The notes under the pieces were generated by a model, which made no database searches, was not told the DNA's origin, and worked only from the letters and a program-made list of their open reading frames with translations. DNA of 34,305 nt, from positions 1-34,305 of the forward strand of contig JBOGJG010000078.1 of assembly GCA_050747825.1 (NCBI GenBank), written 5' to 3'. Positions 8,561 through 14,844 of this stretch are shown here, piece after piece (position 1 is the first letter of the stretch; each line of letters begins with the position of its first letter). The DNA is from JBOGJG01 sp050747825. GTDB taxonomy: Bacteria; Acidobacteriota; UBA6911; RPQK01; JBOGJG01. A program made the translations under genes and the position numbers.

Positions 8561-8986
8561 ATGCTGCAGATCAGCGACTCAGTCTCAATACCCGAAGAAG
8601 AACTGAAATTCAGCGCCTCTCCCAGTAGCGGACCGGGCGGCCAGCACGTGAACCGTGCCAGCACGCGCGTGACGATCCGGTTCGACGTCTCGGGGTCGCC
8701 AAGCCTGTCCGAAGACCAGAAGCAGCTCATTTCCCAGCGGCTCTCCAGCAGAATCAATCAGGAAGGTGTCCTCCAGGTTGCATCTCAAACTCATCGCAGC
8801 CAGTCAGCCAATAAGAAGGAAGTCACCGGTCGCTTGAGTGAATTGCTGTCAAAAGCCTTGCAGCCCCGCAAAAAGCGCAAGCCCACCAGAGTTTCCCCGG
8901 GCGCCAAAGAACGGCGGCTCAAGGAAAAATCCCGGCGCGGCGAAATCAAGCGCCGCCGTTCCAAAGCGTCTGCCCCGGAAGAATAA
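8561..8986 (+). CDS. arfB: Alternative ribosome-rescue factor ArfB (YaeJ-like peptidyl-tRNA hydrolase)
   Basis: A 141-residue release-factor-like protein that frees peptidyl-tRNA from stalled ribosomes. The catalytic loop SSGPGGQHVNRASTRV carries the GGQ motif at residues 26-28. The C-terminus from about residue 100 is strongly basic (ALQPRKKRKPTR, KERRLKEKSRRGEIKRRRSK), the tail that in ArfB enters the empty mRNA channel. Length matches the family (about 140), and there is no codon-recognition domain as in RF1/RF2. The ATG at 8561 is the first start that gives the canonical N-terminus; the frame remains open upstream through the end of the DUF1501 gene but that part overlaps it out of frame. 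It starts 20 bases after the DUF1501 stop and so may be read from the same transcript. Confidence 0.9.
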   Translation: MLQISDSVSIPEEELKFSASPSSGPGGQHVNRASTRVTIRFDVSGSPSLSEDQKQLISQRLSSRINQEGVLQVASQTHRSQSANKKEVTGRLSELLSKALQPRKKRKPTRVSPGAKERRLKEKSRRGEIKRRRSKASAPEE

Positions 8987-9044
8987 GCGACACAGTAGGA
9001 TTAACGGGTGCCTCTCACCCAGCAGGCGAACGAAGCGAGCCGGG

Positions 9045-9057
9045 GTCAGTGGTCAGC
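9045..9057 (+). repeat. Heptamer repeat (GTCAGTG-GTCAGC)
   Basis: Two near-identical 7-mers in the gap between arfB and the APC permease. The same GGTCAG-based unit recurs in front of mutS2 at 24,767-24,831. Confidence 0.45.
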
Positions 9058-9122
9058 TCTGGCTTTCCTCGAAAACTAACGGGTTTCTGTTGTCAGCGGT
9101 TTCGCGGTAAGATCCTGAATCC

Positions 9123-10505
9123 ATGCAGCCAGATCAAACCAGCCATCCTCATTTGCTGCGGCGCTTTGGGTTGTTGCAGGCGACCGCGCTCAATATGTCG
9201 AATATGATCGGGATCGGCCCCTTTATCACGATCCCCCTTCTGATGACGGCGCTGGGTGGACCCCAGGCGCTGCTCGGTTGGCTGGTGGCGCTGACGATCG
9301 TCATCGCCGACAGCATGGTGTGGAGCGAACTGGGCGCGGCCATGCCCGGATCAGGCGGCTCCTATATTTACCTGCGGGAGGGGTACGGACGAGAGACCTT
9401 TGGCCGGCTCATGGCCTTTCTTTTCATCTGGCAATTCATCCTCAGTGGGCCGCTGGAGATCGCCTCCGGATATATCGGCTTCGCCAGTTATTTCGGATAT
9501 ATGTGGGAGGGGCTAAGCCCGCTCGGCTATGTTCTGGTGGCGCTGGGAGTCGGAGCTTTGAACATCCTGCTCCTCTACCGCAACATTACGGCCATTGGGA
9601 AGATTACGGTCAGCCTCTGGATCGGGACTCTCCTGACGACCGGCGCCGTCATTTTCACAGGGGCGATGCATTTCGATCCGGCACTTGCGTTCGACTTCCC
9701 TCCCGGAGCATTCCAGTTTTCGCTCGGATTTCTTTTTGGTTTGGGTGCTGCCGCCCGCGTGGGAGTCTATGACTATCTCGGCTATTACGATGTTTGCTAC
9801 ATCGGCGAGGAGGTCAGCAATCCAGGACGGGTTATTCCCCGCTCGATCATCATCAGTGTGGTTGGCGTGGCTCTGATATATATGGCCATCAATCTCTCCA
9901 TCATCGGCGTGATACCCTGGCGTGAATTCGTCCCCGCAAGCGCTCACCCCAATTCAGCTTTCATCGTTTCGATTTTCATGGAGAGGGTTTATGGATCGGA
10001 AGTCGCCACCTTTTTTACCGGCATGATTTTGTGGACGGCTTTCGGCTCAGTCTTCGCTTTGCTGCTCGGTTACTCTCGCATTCCCTATGCAGCCGCTCGG
10101 GACGGGTACTTCTTCAAGATCTTCGCCCGGCTGCATCCGCAAAAGAACTTTCCTCACATTTCGCTGCTGGTCATGGGCTTGATCGCCATCATCTGCAGCT
10201 TTTTCGCTCTGGGGATCGTCATCGATGCGCTGATTACCACGCGCATCCTGGTGCAGTTCATCGGCCAGATCTTCGCCGTGATGCTTCTGCGAAAACTGCA
10301 GCCGGAGATGGAGAGGCCTTATCGAATCTGGTTGTATCCCCTGCCAAATCTGCTGGCCCTGGTCGGCTGGATCTTCATTTTCGCCACCACGGACTGGTAC
10401 ATCATCTTCTTCGGCCTGGGCTCACTGGCCGCCGGCGGCCTTTTCTTCCTGGCCTGGTCCTGGCACTCACAGCGCTGGCCCTTTGCTCAGGAAGGGGTGG
10501 CGTGA
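9123..10505 (+). CDS. APC-superfamily amino-acid permease
   Basis: A 460-residue inner-membrane transporter with about 12 hydrophobic helices. The first helix carries NMSNMIGIGPFITIPLLMTALGG, the broken, Gly-rich TM1 of amino acid-polyamine-cation permeases. Next comes a TM2/loop ELGAAMPGSGGSYIYLREGYG, a strong family signature that forms part of the substrate site. TM6 (GLGAAARVGVYDYLGYYDVCYIGEEVSNPGRVIPRSI) has the conserved broken-helix and E-E-V-x-N-P motif. The C-terminal end is a pair of helices without a large soluble domain. The substrate is probably an amino acid, taken up with a cation, but specificity cannot be read. The ATG at 9123 has only a weak ribosome site (TAAGAT). It is convergent with the dienelactone-hydrolase-like gene at 10,619. 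Confidence 0.88.
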   Translation: MQPDQTSHPHLLRRFGLLQATALNMSNMIGIGPFITIPLLMTALGGPQALLGWLVALTIVIADSMVWSELGAAMPGSGGSYIYLREGYGRETFGRLMAFLFIWQFILSGPLEIASGYIGFASYFGYMWEGLSPLGYVLVALGVGALNILLLYRNITAIGKITVSLWIGTLLTTGAVIFTGAMHFDPALAFDFPPGAFQFSLGFLFGLGAAARVGVYDYLGYYDVCYIGEEVSNPGRVIPRSIIISVVGVALIYMAINLSIIGVIPWREFVPASAHPNSAFIVSIFMERVYGSEVATFFTGMILWTAFGSVFALLLGYSRIPYAAARDGYFFKIFARLHPQKNFPHISLLVMGLIAIICSFFALGIVIDALITTRILVQFIGQIFAVMLLRKLQPEMERPYRIWLYPLPNLLALVGWIFIFATTDWYIIFFGLGSLAAGGLFFLAWSWHSQRWPFAQEGVA

Positions 10506-10533
10506 GCTTTCGCCAGGACTGAATACGTGTAAG

Positions 10534-10551
10534 AGCCACCCGGGCTATTTT
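10534..10551 (+). terminator. Weak terminator-like hairpin after the APC permease
   Basis: AGCC (10534-10537) and GGCT (10543-10546) can pair around a 5-base loop, followed by ATTTTC, 29 bases past the permease stop. The 4-bp stem is short, so this is a tentative call. Confidence 0.3.
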
Positions 10552-10618
10552 CACAGGGAAGCAGGCAAGGACGATCTTGCAACGGTGCAACCATAGAAAC
10601 GGCCGGCCTGACGTGTCG

Positions 10619-11482
10619 CTAATCCGTATGTTCCCGCAGGAACTCCAGAGTTCGGGGCCAAGCCTTTTGGGTGGCCGCCAGGTTGGCACCCTCGCGGCCG
10701 CTTTGGGCGCGCAGGAAGCCATGGCCGGCACCTTCGTAAATTTCGTACTGGTAAGTCTTCTCCAACCTTGTCATCTCGGCGGCGGCCGGGTCAATCGTGG
10801 CGTTCACTCGCGCATCGTCTCCGCCATACAGCCCCAAGACCGGAGCCTGAATGGAAGCCAGCGTTGTTGTCTCGGGGGCGGAGCCGTAATAAACCACCGC
10901 AGCATCCAACTCAGGCTGCACAATCGCGTAGGTAAAGCTCGTGGAGCCGCCCCAGCAAAATCCGATCGTGGCGCTCTTGCCATTGGCTGCGGGCAGATTT
11001 ATTCCGTACTCCCGCACGATATTCAGGCGGGCTTCGACTTCTTCCGGCGTCAGGCCGCGGACCATCCTGGTGACTTCGTCTCGAGTACTGATGGACTCCG
11101 TCCCGCCACTGCCCGGCCCCTTGCCCGAAAGCAGATCAGGCGCCAGTGCGATAAATCCGTCTTCCGCCAACTGATCGGCAACTCCCCGGATCCAGTCCGT
11201 GAGGCCGAAAATCTCATGAATGACAATGACGACGGGAGCCTTTTCGCTGCGCTCCGGGTAAACAACCCAGGTGTTGACAGGCTGCTCAGAGCCCGCTACT
11301 TCGATCCCTATGTACTCGCCATGTCTGGGTGACTGCTCCAGCGCCTCTCGGGCCTGCTCGTCGGACGGGGGAAGGCCCTGGTCCTGGGCCGACGACGGTG
11401 CGGTCGGCCAATTACTTAAAAAAAGAAAAGTCAGAGTTGCCAGACAGGCTATTACGAGAAGAGTAATTCTCTTTGCATTCAT
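10619..11482 (-). CDS. Exported dienelactone-hydrolase-family alpha/beta hydrolase
   Basis: A 287-residue alpha/beta hydrolase of the dienelactone hydrolase (DLH) family, with a Cys-Asp-His triad. The ATG at 11482 was chosen because it has a strong GGAGG ribosome site 7 bases upstream and begins a signal/anchor segment (KRITLLVIACLATLTFLFL); the frame stays open 40 codons further upstream but without that support. The nucleophile is the Cys in GFCWGGS, the Asp is in LYGGDDARV and the His is in EGAGHGFLR. An early VIVIHEIFGLTDWIRGVADQLAEDGFIALAPDLL block carries the oxyanion region and matches the family very well. Family members hydrolyse lactones or esters, classically in chlorocatechol breakdown, but exported versions like this one have unknown substrates. 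Confidence 0.87.
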   Translation of the reverse strand: MNAKRITLLVIACLATLTFLFLSNWPTAPSSAQDQGLPPSDEQAREALEQSPRHGEYIGIEVAGSEQPVNTWVVYPERSEKAPVVIVIHEIFGLTDWIRGVADQLAEDGFIALAPDLLSGKGPGSGGTESISTRDEVTRMVRGLTPEEVEARLNIVREYGINLPAANGKSATIGFCWGGSTSFTYAIVQPELDAAVVYYGSAPETTTLASIQAPVLGLYGGDDARVNATIDPAAAEMTRLEKTYQYEIYEGAGHGFLRAQSGREGANLAATQKAWPRTLEFLREHTD

Positions 11483-11611
11483 AAACAACCTCCATGGTTT
11501 CCTTCGAGTTTGAATTTCCAGAAGCGCATTTTCAAGTGGAATCTGCAAAATACCGGCTTCTCGCAGGTGATGACAACCCGTTGCCGCAAACTGGTAGCTC
11601 ACTTCGGGGGG

Positions 11612-12013
11612 TCAGGGTAGAAGGTTGAATCCTTGTCGGGAGAAATCAGGATCGAAGCTAAATGCGTCTTCGATCCCTCTCTCGCGCATGATCTCGAAGC
11701 TAACCCAATCGGCCAAGCTGATTGGTCGCTTATTGGCGGCAATCGACGCACTTAATGCTCCGCGATGGAGGTCGGCGTCTACCCATACAATTTCCAGGAT
11801 GGGCTCAAACTCAGACTTCCATTTCTTGATCGGGTGCATACCCAACCGGCTCTGAAGGAGTGCAAGCGTTTCCAATAACACATAGGAAGACGAAATCAGG
11901 ACGGTACTGTCCGGGGCAAACTCGCTAAAACACTGTTCTGCCCGGCGGTGGAACTCATCATCCCGATCGAACAAGGCGTAAAGAGCGGAGGTGTCGGCAA
12001 ATACGGCTCTCAT
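11612..12013 (-). CDS. vapC: PIN-domain toxin, VapC-like
   Basis: A 133-residue single PIN domain, the fold of VapC ribonuclease toxins that cut tRNA or rRNA using a Mg2+ site of three or four acidic residues. Candidate metal ligands are Asp7 (FADTSALYALFDRDD), the Glu in YVLLETLALLQ, the Asp in SLADWVSFEIMRERG and an Asp in AFSFDPDF. The order and spacing match the family, and the ending block (SLADWVSFEIM, then IEDAFSFDPDF) is the signature of a large PIN subgroup. The start ATG overlaps the stop of the upstream antitoxin gene (ATGA, sharing bases), so the two are translationally coupled. The toxin target is unknown. Confidence 0.85.
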   Translation of the reverse strand: MRAVFADTSALYALFDRDDEFHRRAEQCFSEFAPDSTVLISSSYVLLETLALLQSRLGMHPIKKWKSEFEPILEIVWVDADLHRGALSASIAANKRPISLADWVSFEIMRERGIEDAFSFDPDFSRQGFNLLP

Positions 12014-12249
12014 TTCTTGTAGACCTGGCTGAGATACTCATCGTGCCTTCGCGCGACATCAGCTTTTCCGGAAGCGTATTTGCCAACCAGGGCGCGGGCT
12101 CTTTCCCAGCGGCTTTGACGCTCGAATTGAGCGAGTGCCATGTCTATGCCCACCCGCACCATTTCAGCCATTGAGACACCCTCTTCCCGCGCCACTTCCT
12201 GAAGCCTTTGGTACCGTTTCTCGTCAAGCTGAATTTGAGTCCGCACCAT
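12010..12249 (-). CDS. vapB: Ribbon-helix-helix antitoxin, VapB/CopG-like
   Basis: A 79-residue DNA-binding antitoxin. The N-terminal ribbon (MVRTQIQLDEKRYQRLQEVA) and helix-turn-helix (EEGVSMAEMVRVGIDMAL) form a ribbon-helix-helix fold over residues 1-43, which dimerises and binds operator DNA. The charged C-terminal half (about 45-79) is the part expected to wrap around and block the PIN toxin. It is first in the pair and overlaps vapC by four bases. The gene starts only about 8 bases after a predicted transcription start, with no ribosome-binding site, so the mRNA may be leaderless. A GTG immediately after the ATG is an alternative start. Confidence 0.85.
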   Translation of the reverse strand: MVRTQIQLDEKRYQRLQEVAREEGVSMAEMVRVGIDMALAQFERQSRWERARALVGKYASGKADVARRHDEYLSQVYKK

Positions 12250-12291
12250 TATGTAAGCATAATATCATAATCTGTTATCATGACTGAGCAA
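12250..12291 (-). promoter_or_regulatory. Predicted vapBC promoter and palindromic operator
   Basis: Read on the minus strand, TTGCTC (12291-12286) and TATGAT (12269-12264) form a plausible sigma-70 promoter with a 16-base spacer. Two short palindromes overlap it: tatgtaagcata (12250-12261) and ataatctgttat (12267-12278). These are natural candidates for binding by the ribbon-helix-helix antitoxin, which normally represses its own operon together with the toxin. Confidence 0.5.
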
Positions 12292-12441
12292 TTCCTCAAA
12301 GCGTTTCTGGGCAAGACTTCCCTGGGGATCATTCGCATGACGTTCTGGATCGGGCCCGACGGGAAAATTCGGCGCATCTGGGACAACGCCAAAGCCAAAG
12401 GCCATGCCGCCGAAGTCCTGGCGGCCATCTCTTCCTCATGA
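12280..12441 (+). pseudogene. Peroxiredoxin (Bcp-like) C-terminal remnant
   Basis: A 53-codon frame that reads TEQFLKAFLGKTSLGIIRMTFWIGPDGKIRRIWDNAKAKGHAAEVLAAIS in pieces matching the last third of Bcp-type thiol peroxidases: GI-R-TF-I...DGKI, then K-KGHA-EVL. The catalytic N-terminal part with the resolving and peroxidatic cysteines is absent, so it cannot act as a peroxidase. The fragment begins with an ATG that lies inside the vapBC operator region, which suggests that the 5' part was lost when that toxin-antitoxin DNA arrived or by deletion. The fragment has no cysteine. Confidence 0.65.
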
Positions 12442-12551
12442 CGGTCTCCTCGCAGAGTCGAGATGTAGCGCTGTCACCCCGTTATCGCCACAGCCTGCCG
12501 GTAGTGGGCGCCAGCGGACATTACCGTTTCACCTTTTCTTCTCTTGCCATC

Positions 12552-12565
12552 TCCTGCATGCAGGA
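12552..12565. other. 14-bp perfect palindrome upstream of gltX
   Basis: TCCTGCATGCAGGA is a perfect palindrome 43 bases before the gltX start. It could be a regulator-binding site; no known consensus was matched. Confidence 0.3.
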
Positions 12566-12607
12566 TTTCAGGTAATGGAATAAGTTGAATTTTGCTAATC
12601 TAGCGCC

Positions 12608-14113
12608 ATGACGGTCCGAGTGCGCTTCGCACCCAGCCCGACGGGGCACCTTCATGTGGGGAATGTAAGGACTGCGCTCTACAGTTGGCTTTATGCCCGG
12701 CAGAAGGGGGGCGCCTTTGTCCTCAGGATAGAAGATACCGACCTGGCGCGCTCGGAGCGTCGATTTGAAGATCAGTTGATCGAAGATCTGAAGTGGCTCG
12801 GCCTGACCTGGGACGAAGGGGTGGATATCGGCGGAAGCCACGGCCCCTACCGGCAAACCGATCGATTTGACATTTACCGGGACTATGCCGAGCGTTTGTT
12901 GCATGAAGGCCGGGCCTACTATTGCTTCTGCCCTCCCGAATTGCTCGAAGAGGAACGGCAGCGACAGCTTGCGGCCGGAGAGCAGCCGGCCTACTCGGGC
13001 CGCTGCCGCGCGATTCCGCCTGAAGAGGCCAAAAGCCGTGTGGCGAATGGGGAAGAAGCCGTTCTGCGTTTGAAAGTCCGCGAAGGCACCATCGGATTCG
13101 AGGACATCGTCTTTGGGCCCATCGAAGTAGACTGCAGCATCATTGGGGACTTCGTCCTCCTGCGCTCGGACGGCTCGGCCCAGTACAACCATGCCTGCGT
13201 CGTGGACGACGCCTTGATGGAGATCAGCCCTGTCATCCGCGGCGAAGGGCATATCTCCAACACTCATCGCCAGCTCCTCATATATGAAGCGCTCGGACTG
13301 CAACCGCCGGCTTTTGCCCATCTCTCCACCCTTGTGGGAAGTGACGGCTCCAAGCTCAGCAAGCGCCACGGAGCCACCTCGATTGACGAATTCCGGCTCC
13401 AGGGCTACCTGCCGGAAGCCCTGAACAATTACCTCGCGCTACTCGGGTGGACTCCCCAGGACGAAAGCCGTGAAATCCTGAATCTCGACCAGCTCGTGGC
13501 CGAATTCGATCTGTCGCGTGTGCACCGCAGTCCGGCGACTTTCGACCTGGAGAAGCTGAACTGGGTCAATCGAAGCCATCTCAAGAACGCCGACCGCAGC
13601 CGCCTGGCTCAGCTTGTATTGCCTTACCTTCAGGAGCAGGGGAGAATACCGAAACATCCGGAGAGGCAAGTACTGGAGTGGCTGCGGGAGATCGTCGAGG
13701 CCATCGCTCACCATCTGACCAAGATCGAAGATATCGGGTCCGAGACAGACGTGATCTTTCGCTTTGAGCCGGAAAAGGACCTGCTTCGGCCTGAAGCGCA
13801 GGAGACCTTGGCCGACCCTGAGGCCGCGCGGGTTATAGAGGCTTTTTCTAAGCGAATCCAGGCGTACGAGCTTCTCAGCCTGGAAAATTACAAGCAGTCT
13901 CTCAAGGAAGTCAAAGAGGCGACAGGCCGCAAGGGAAAGGACCTGTTTCACCCGATTCGTGTGGCTTTGACGGCTCGTACTTCGGGGCCGGAGCTGGACA
14001 AGCTCGTGCCGATTTTCGAAAAGGGCAAAGAGTTGGATCTACCGACCCGAATCGCCGGGGTGAAGGAGCGCGTGAGCGCTGTAATGGCCCGTCTGCCCGA
14101 GCGAAAGATGTGA
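12608..14113 (+). CDS. gltX: Glutamyl-tRNA synthetase
   Basis: A class I aminoacyl-tRNA synthetase of 501 residues that charges tRNA-Glu with glutamate. The nucleotide-binding HIGH-type motif is in RFAPSPTGHLHVGNVRTALY (residues 6-25). RIEDTDLARSE follows (about 41-51), the conserved region that contacts glutamate. The KMSKS-type motif is SKLSKRHGA (about residues 247-255). The C-terminal anticodon-binding domain covers about residues 320-501 and includes TGRKGKDLFHPIRVALTARTSGPEL. No Gln-synthetase-type features are seen; whether it also charges tRNA-Gln (as in bacteria using GatCAB) cannot be decided from this window. It is followed by rlmB with a 4-base overlap. Confidence 0.95.
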   Translation: MTVRVRFAPSPTGHLHVGNVRTALYSWLYARQKGGAFVLRIEDTDLARSERRFEDQLIEDLKWLGLTWDEGVDIGGSHGPYRQTDRFDIYRDYAERLLHEGRAYYCFCPPELLEEERQRQLAAGEQPAYSGRCRAIPPEEAKSRVANGEEAVLRLKVREGTIGFEDIVFGPIEVDCSIIGDFVLLRSDGSAQYNHACVVDDALMEISPVIRGEGHISNTHRQLLIYEALGLQPPAFAHLSTLVGSDGSKLSKRHGATSIDEFRLQGYLPEALNNYLALLGWTPQDESREILNLDQLVAEFDLSRVHRSPATFDLEKLNWVNRSHLKNADRSRLAQLVLPYLQEQGRIPKHPERQVLEWLREIVEAIAHHLTKIEDIGSETDVIFRFEPEKDLLRPEAQETLADPEAARVIEAFSKRIQAYELLSLENYKQSLKEVKEATGRKGKDLFHPIRVALTARTSGPELDKLVPIFEKGKELDLPTRIAGVKERVSAVMARLPERKM

Positions 14114-14844
14114 TTATCTACGGCATCAACCCGGTCACTGAGGCGCTGAAAGCCCAGGGAAGGAAGATCGATCATCTGCTGGTAACGCGCGGGAAATCGA
14201 GTCCGCGCCTCCAGGAATTGATCGATCTGGCTCGCAACAGGGGCATCCCGGTTCGCTTTGAGCGCCCTGAGGTTCTGGACCGGCTGGCCGAGACCAGCCG
14301 TCACCAAGATATTCTGGCCGATGTAGCCGCGGTTGCATACTCTTCTTTCGAAGATATTCTGGAAACCTCCCCCCAACTCCTCTTACTGGTGGACGGAGTG
14401 GAGGACCCGCGCAACCTGGGAGCTCTCCTGCGCACGGCCGAAGCCACCGGAGTAGGCGGCGTGCTGCTTCCCGAGCGGCACAGTTGCGGCGTCACACCGC
14501 TGGTGGTGAAGGCCAGCGCCGGTGCAGCCCTGCACCTGAAAACCGCACAGATCGGCAACGTCTCCCAGACGCTAAAGACATTAAAGGAAGAAGGATTCTG
14601 GACGGTCGGCCTGGATATGAGCGGCCGCCATCGGCTTCAGGACCTCGACCCTACTCTTCCCCTGGTGGTGGTGCTGGGGGGCGAGCACCGGGGCGTCCGA
14701 CGCCTGGTGCGAGAACAGTGTGATTTCCTGGTATCCCTGCCTATGAAAGGCCGGGTCACCTCACTCAATCTGTCCGTGGCGGCGGGGGTTCTGCTTTATC
14801 ACCTGTCAGCACCAGGTTCTCCCACTCGTCCACCTGAGCCGTAA
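14110..14844 (+). CDS. rlmB: 23S rRNA 2'-O-ribose methyltransferase, RlmB-like
   Basis: A 244-residue SpoU/TrmH-family methyltransferase that uses S-adenosylmethionine to methylate a ribose in 23S rRNA. The N-terminal substrate domain starts IIYGINPVTEALKAQGRKI (residues 2-20). The SPOUT knot motifs follow: LVDGVEDPRNLGALLRTAEATGV (motif 1, about 94-116), LVVVLGGEHRGVRRLV (motif 2, about 183-198) and LPMKGRVTSLNLSVAAGVLLYHL (motif 3, about 212-234). It starts with GTG, overlapping the gltX stop as GTGA, so the two are translationally coupled. The exact target nucleotide (G2251 in E. coli) is assumed from family membership. Its last 80 bases overlap the 3' end of the convergent hyuA-like gene. 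Confidence 0.9.
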   Translation: MIIYGINPVTEALKAQGRKIDHLLVTRGKSSPRLQELIDLARNRGIPVRFERPEVLDRLAETSRHQDILADVAAVAYSSFEDILETSPQLLLLVDGVEDPRNLGALLRTAEATGVGGVLLPERHSCGVTPLVVKASAGAALHLKTAQIGNVSQTLKTLKEEGFWTVGLDMSGRHRLQDLDPTLPLVVVLGGEHRGVRRLVREQCDFLVSLPMKGRVTSLNLSVAAGVLLYHLSAPGSPTRPPEP

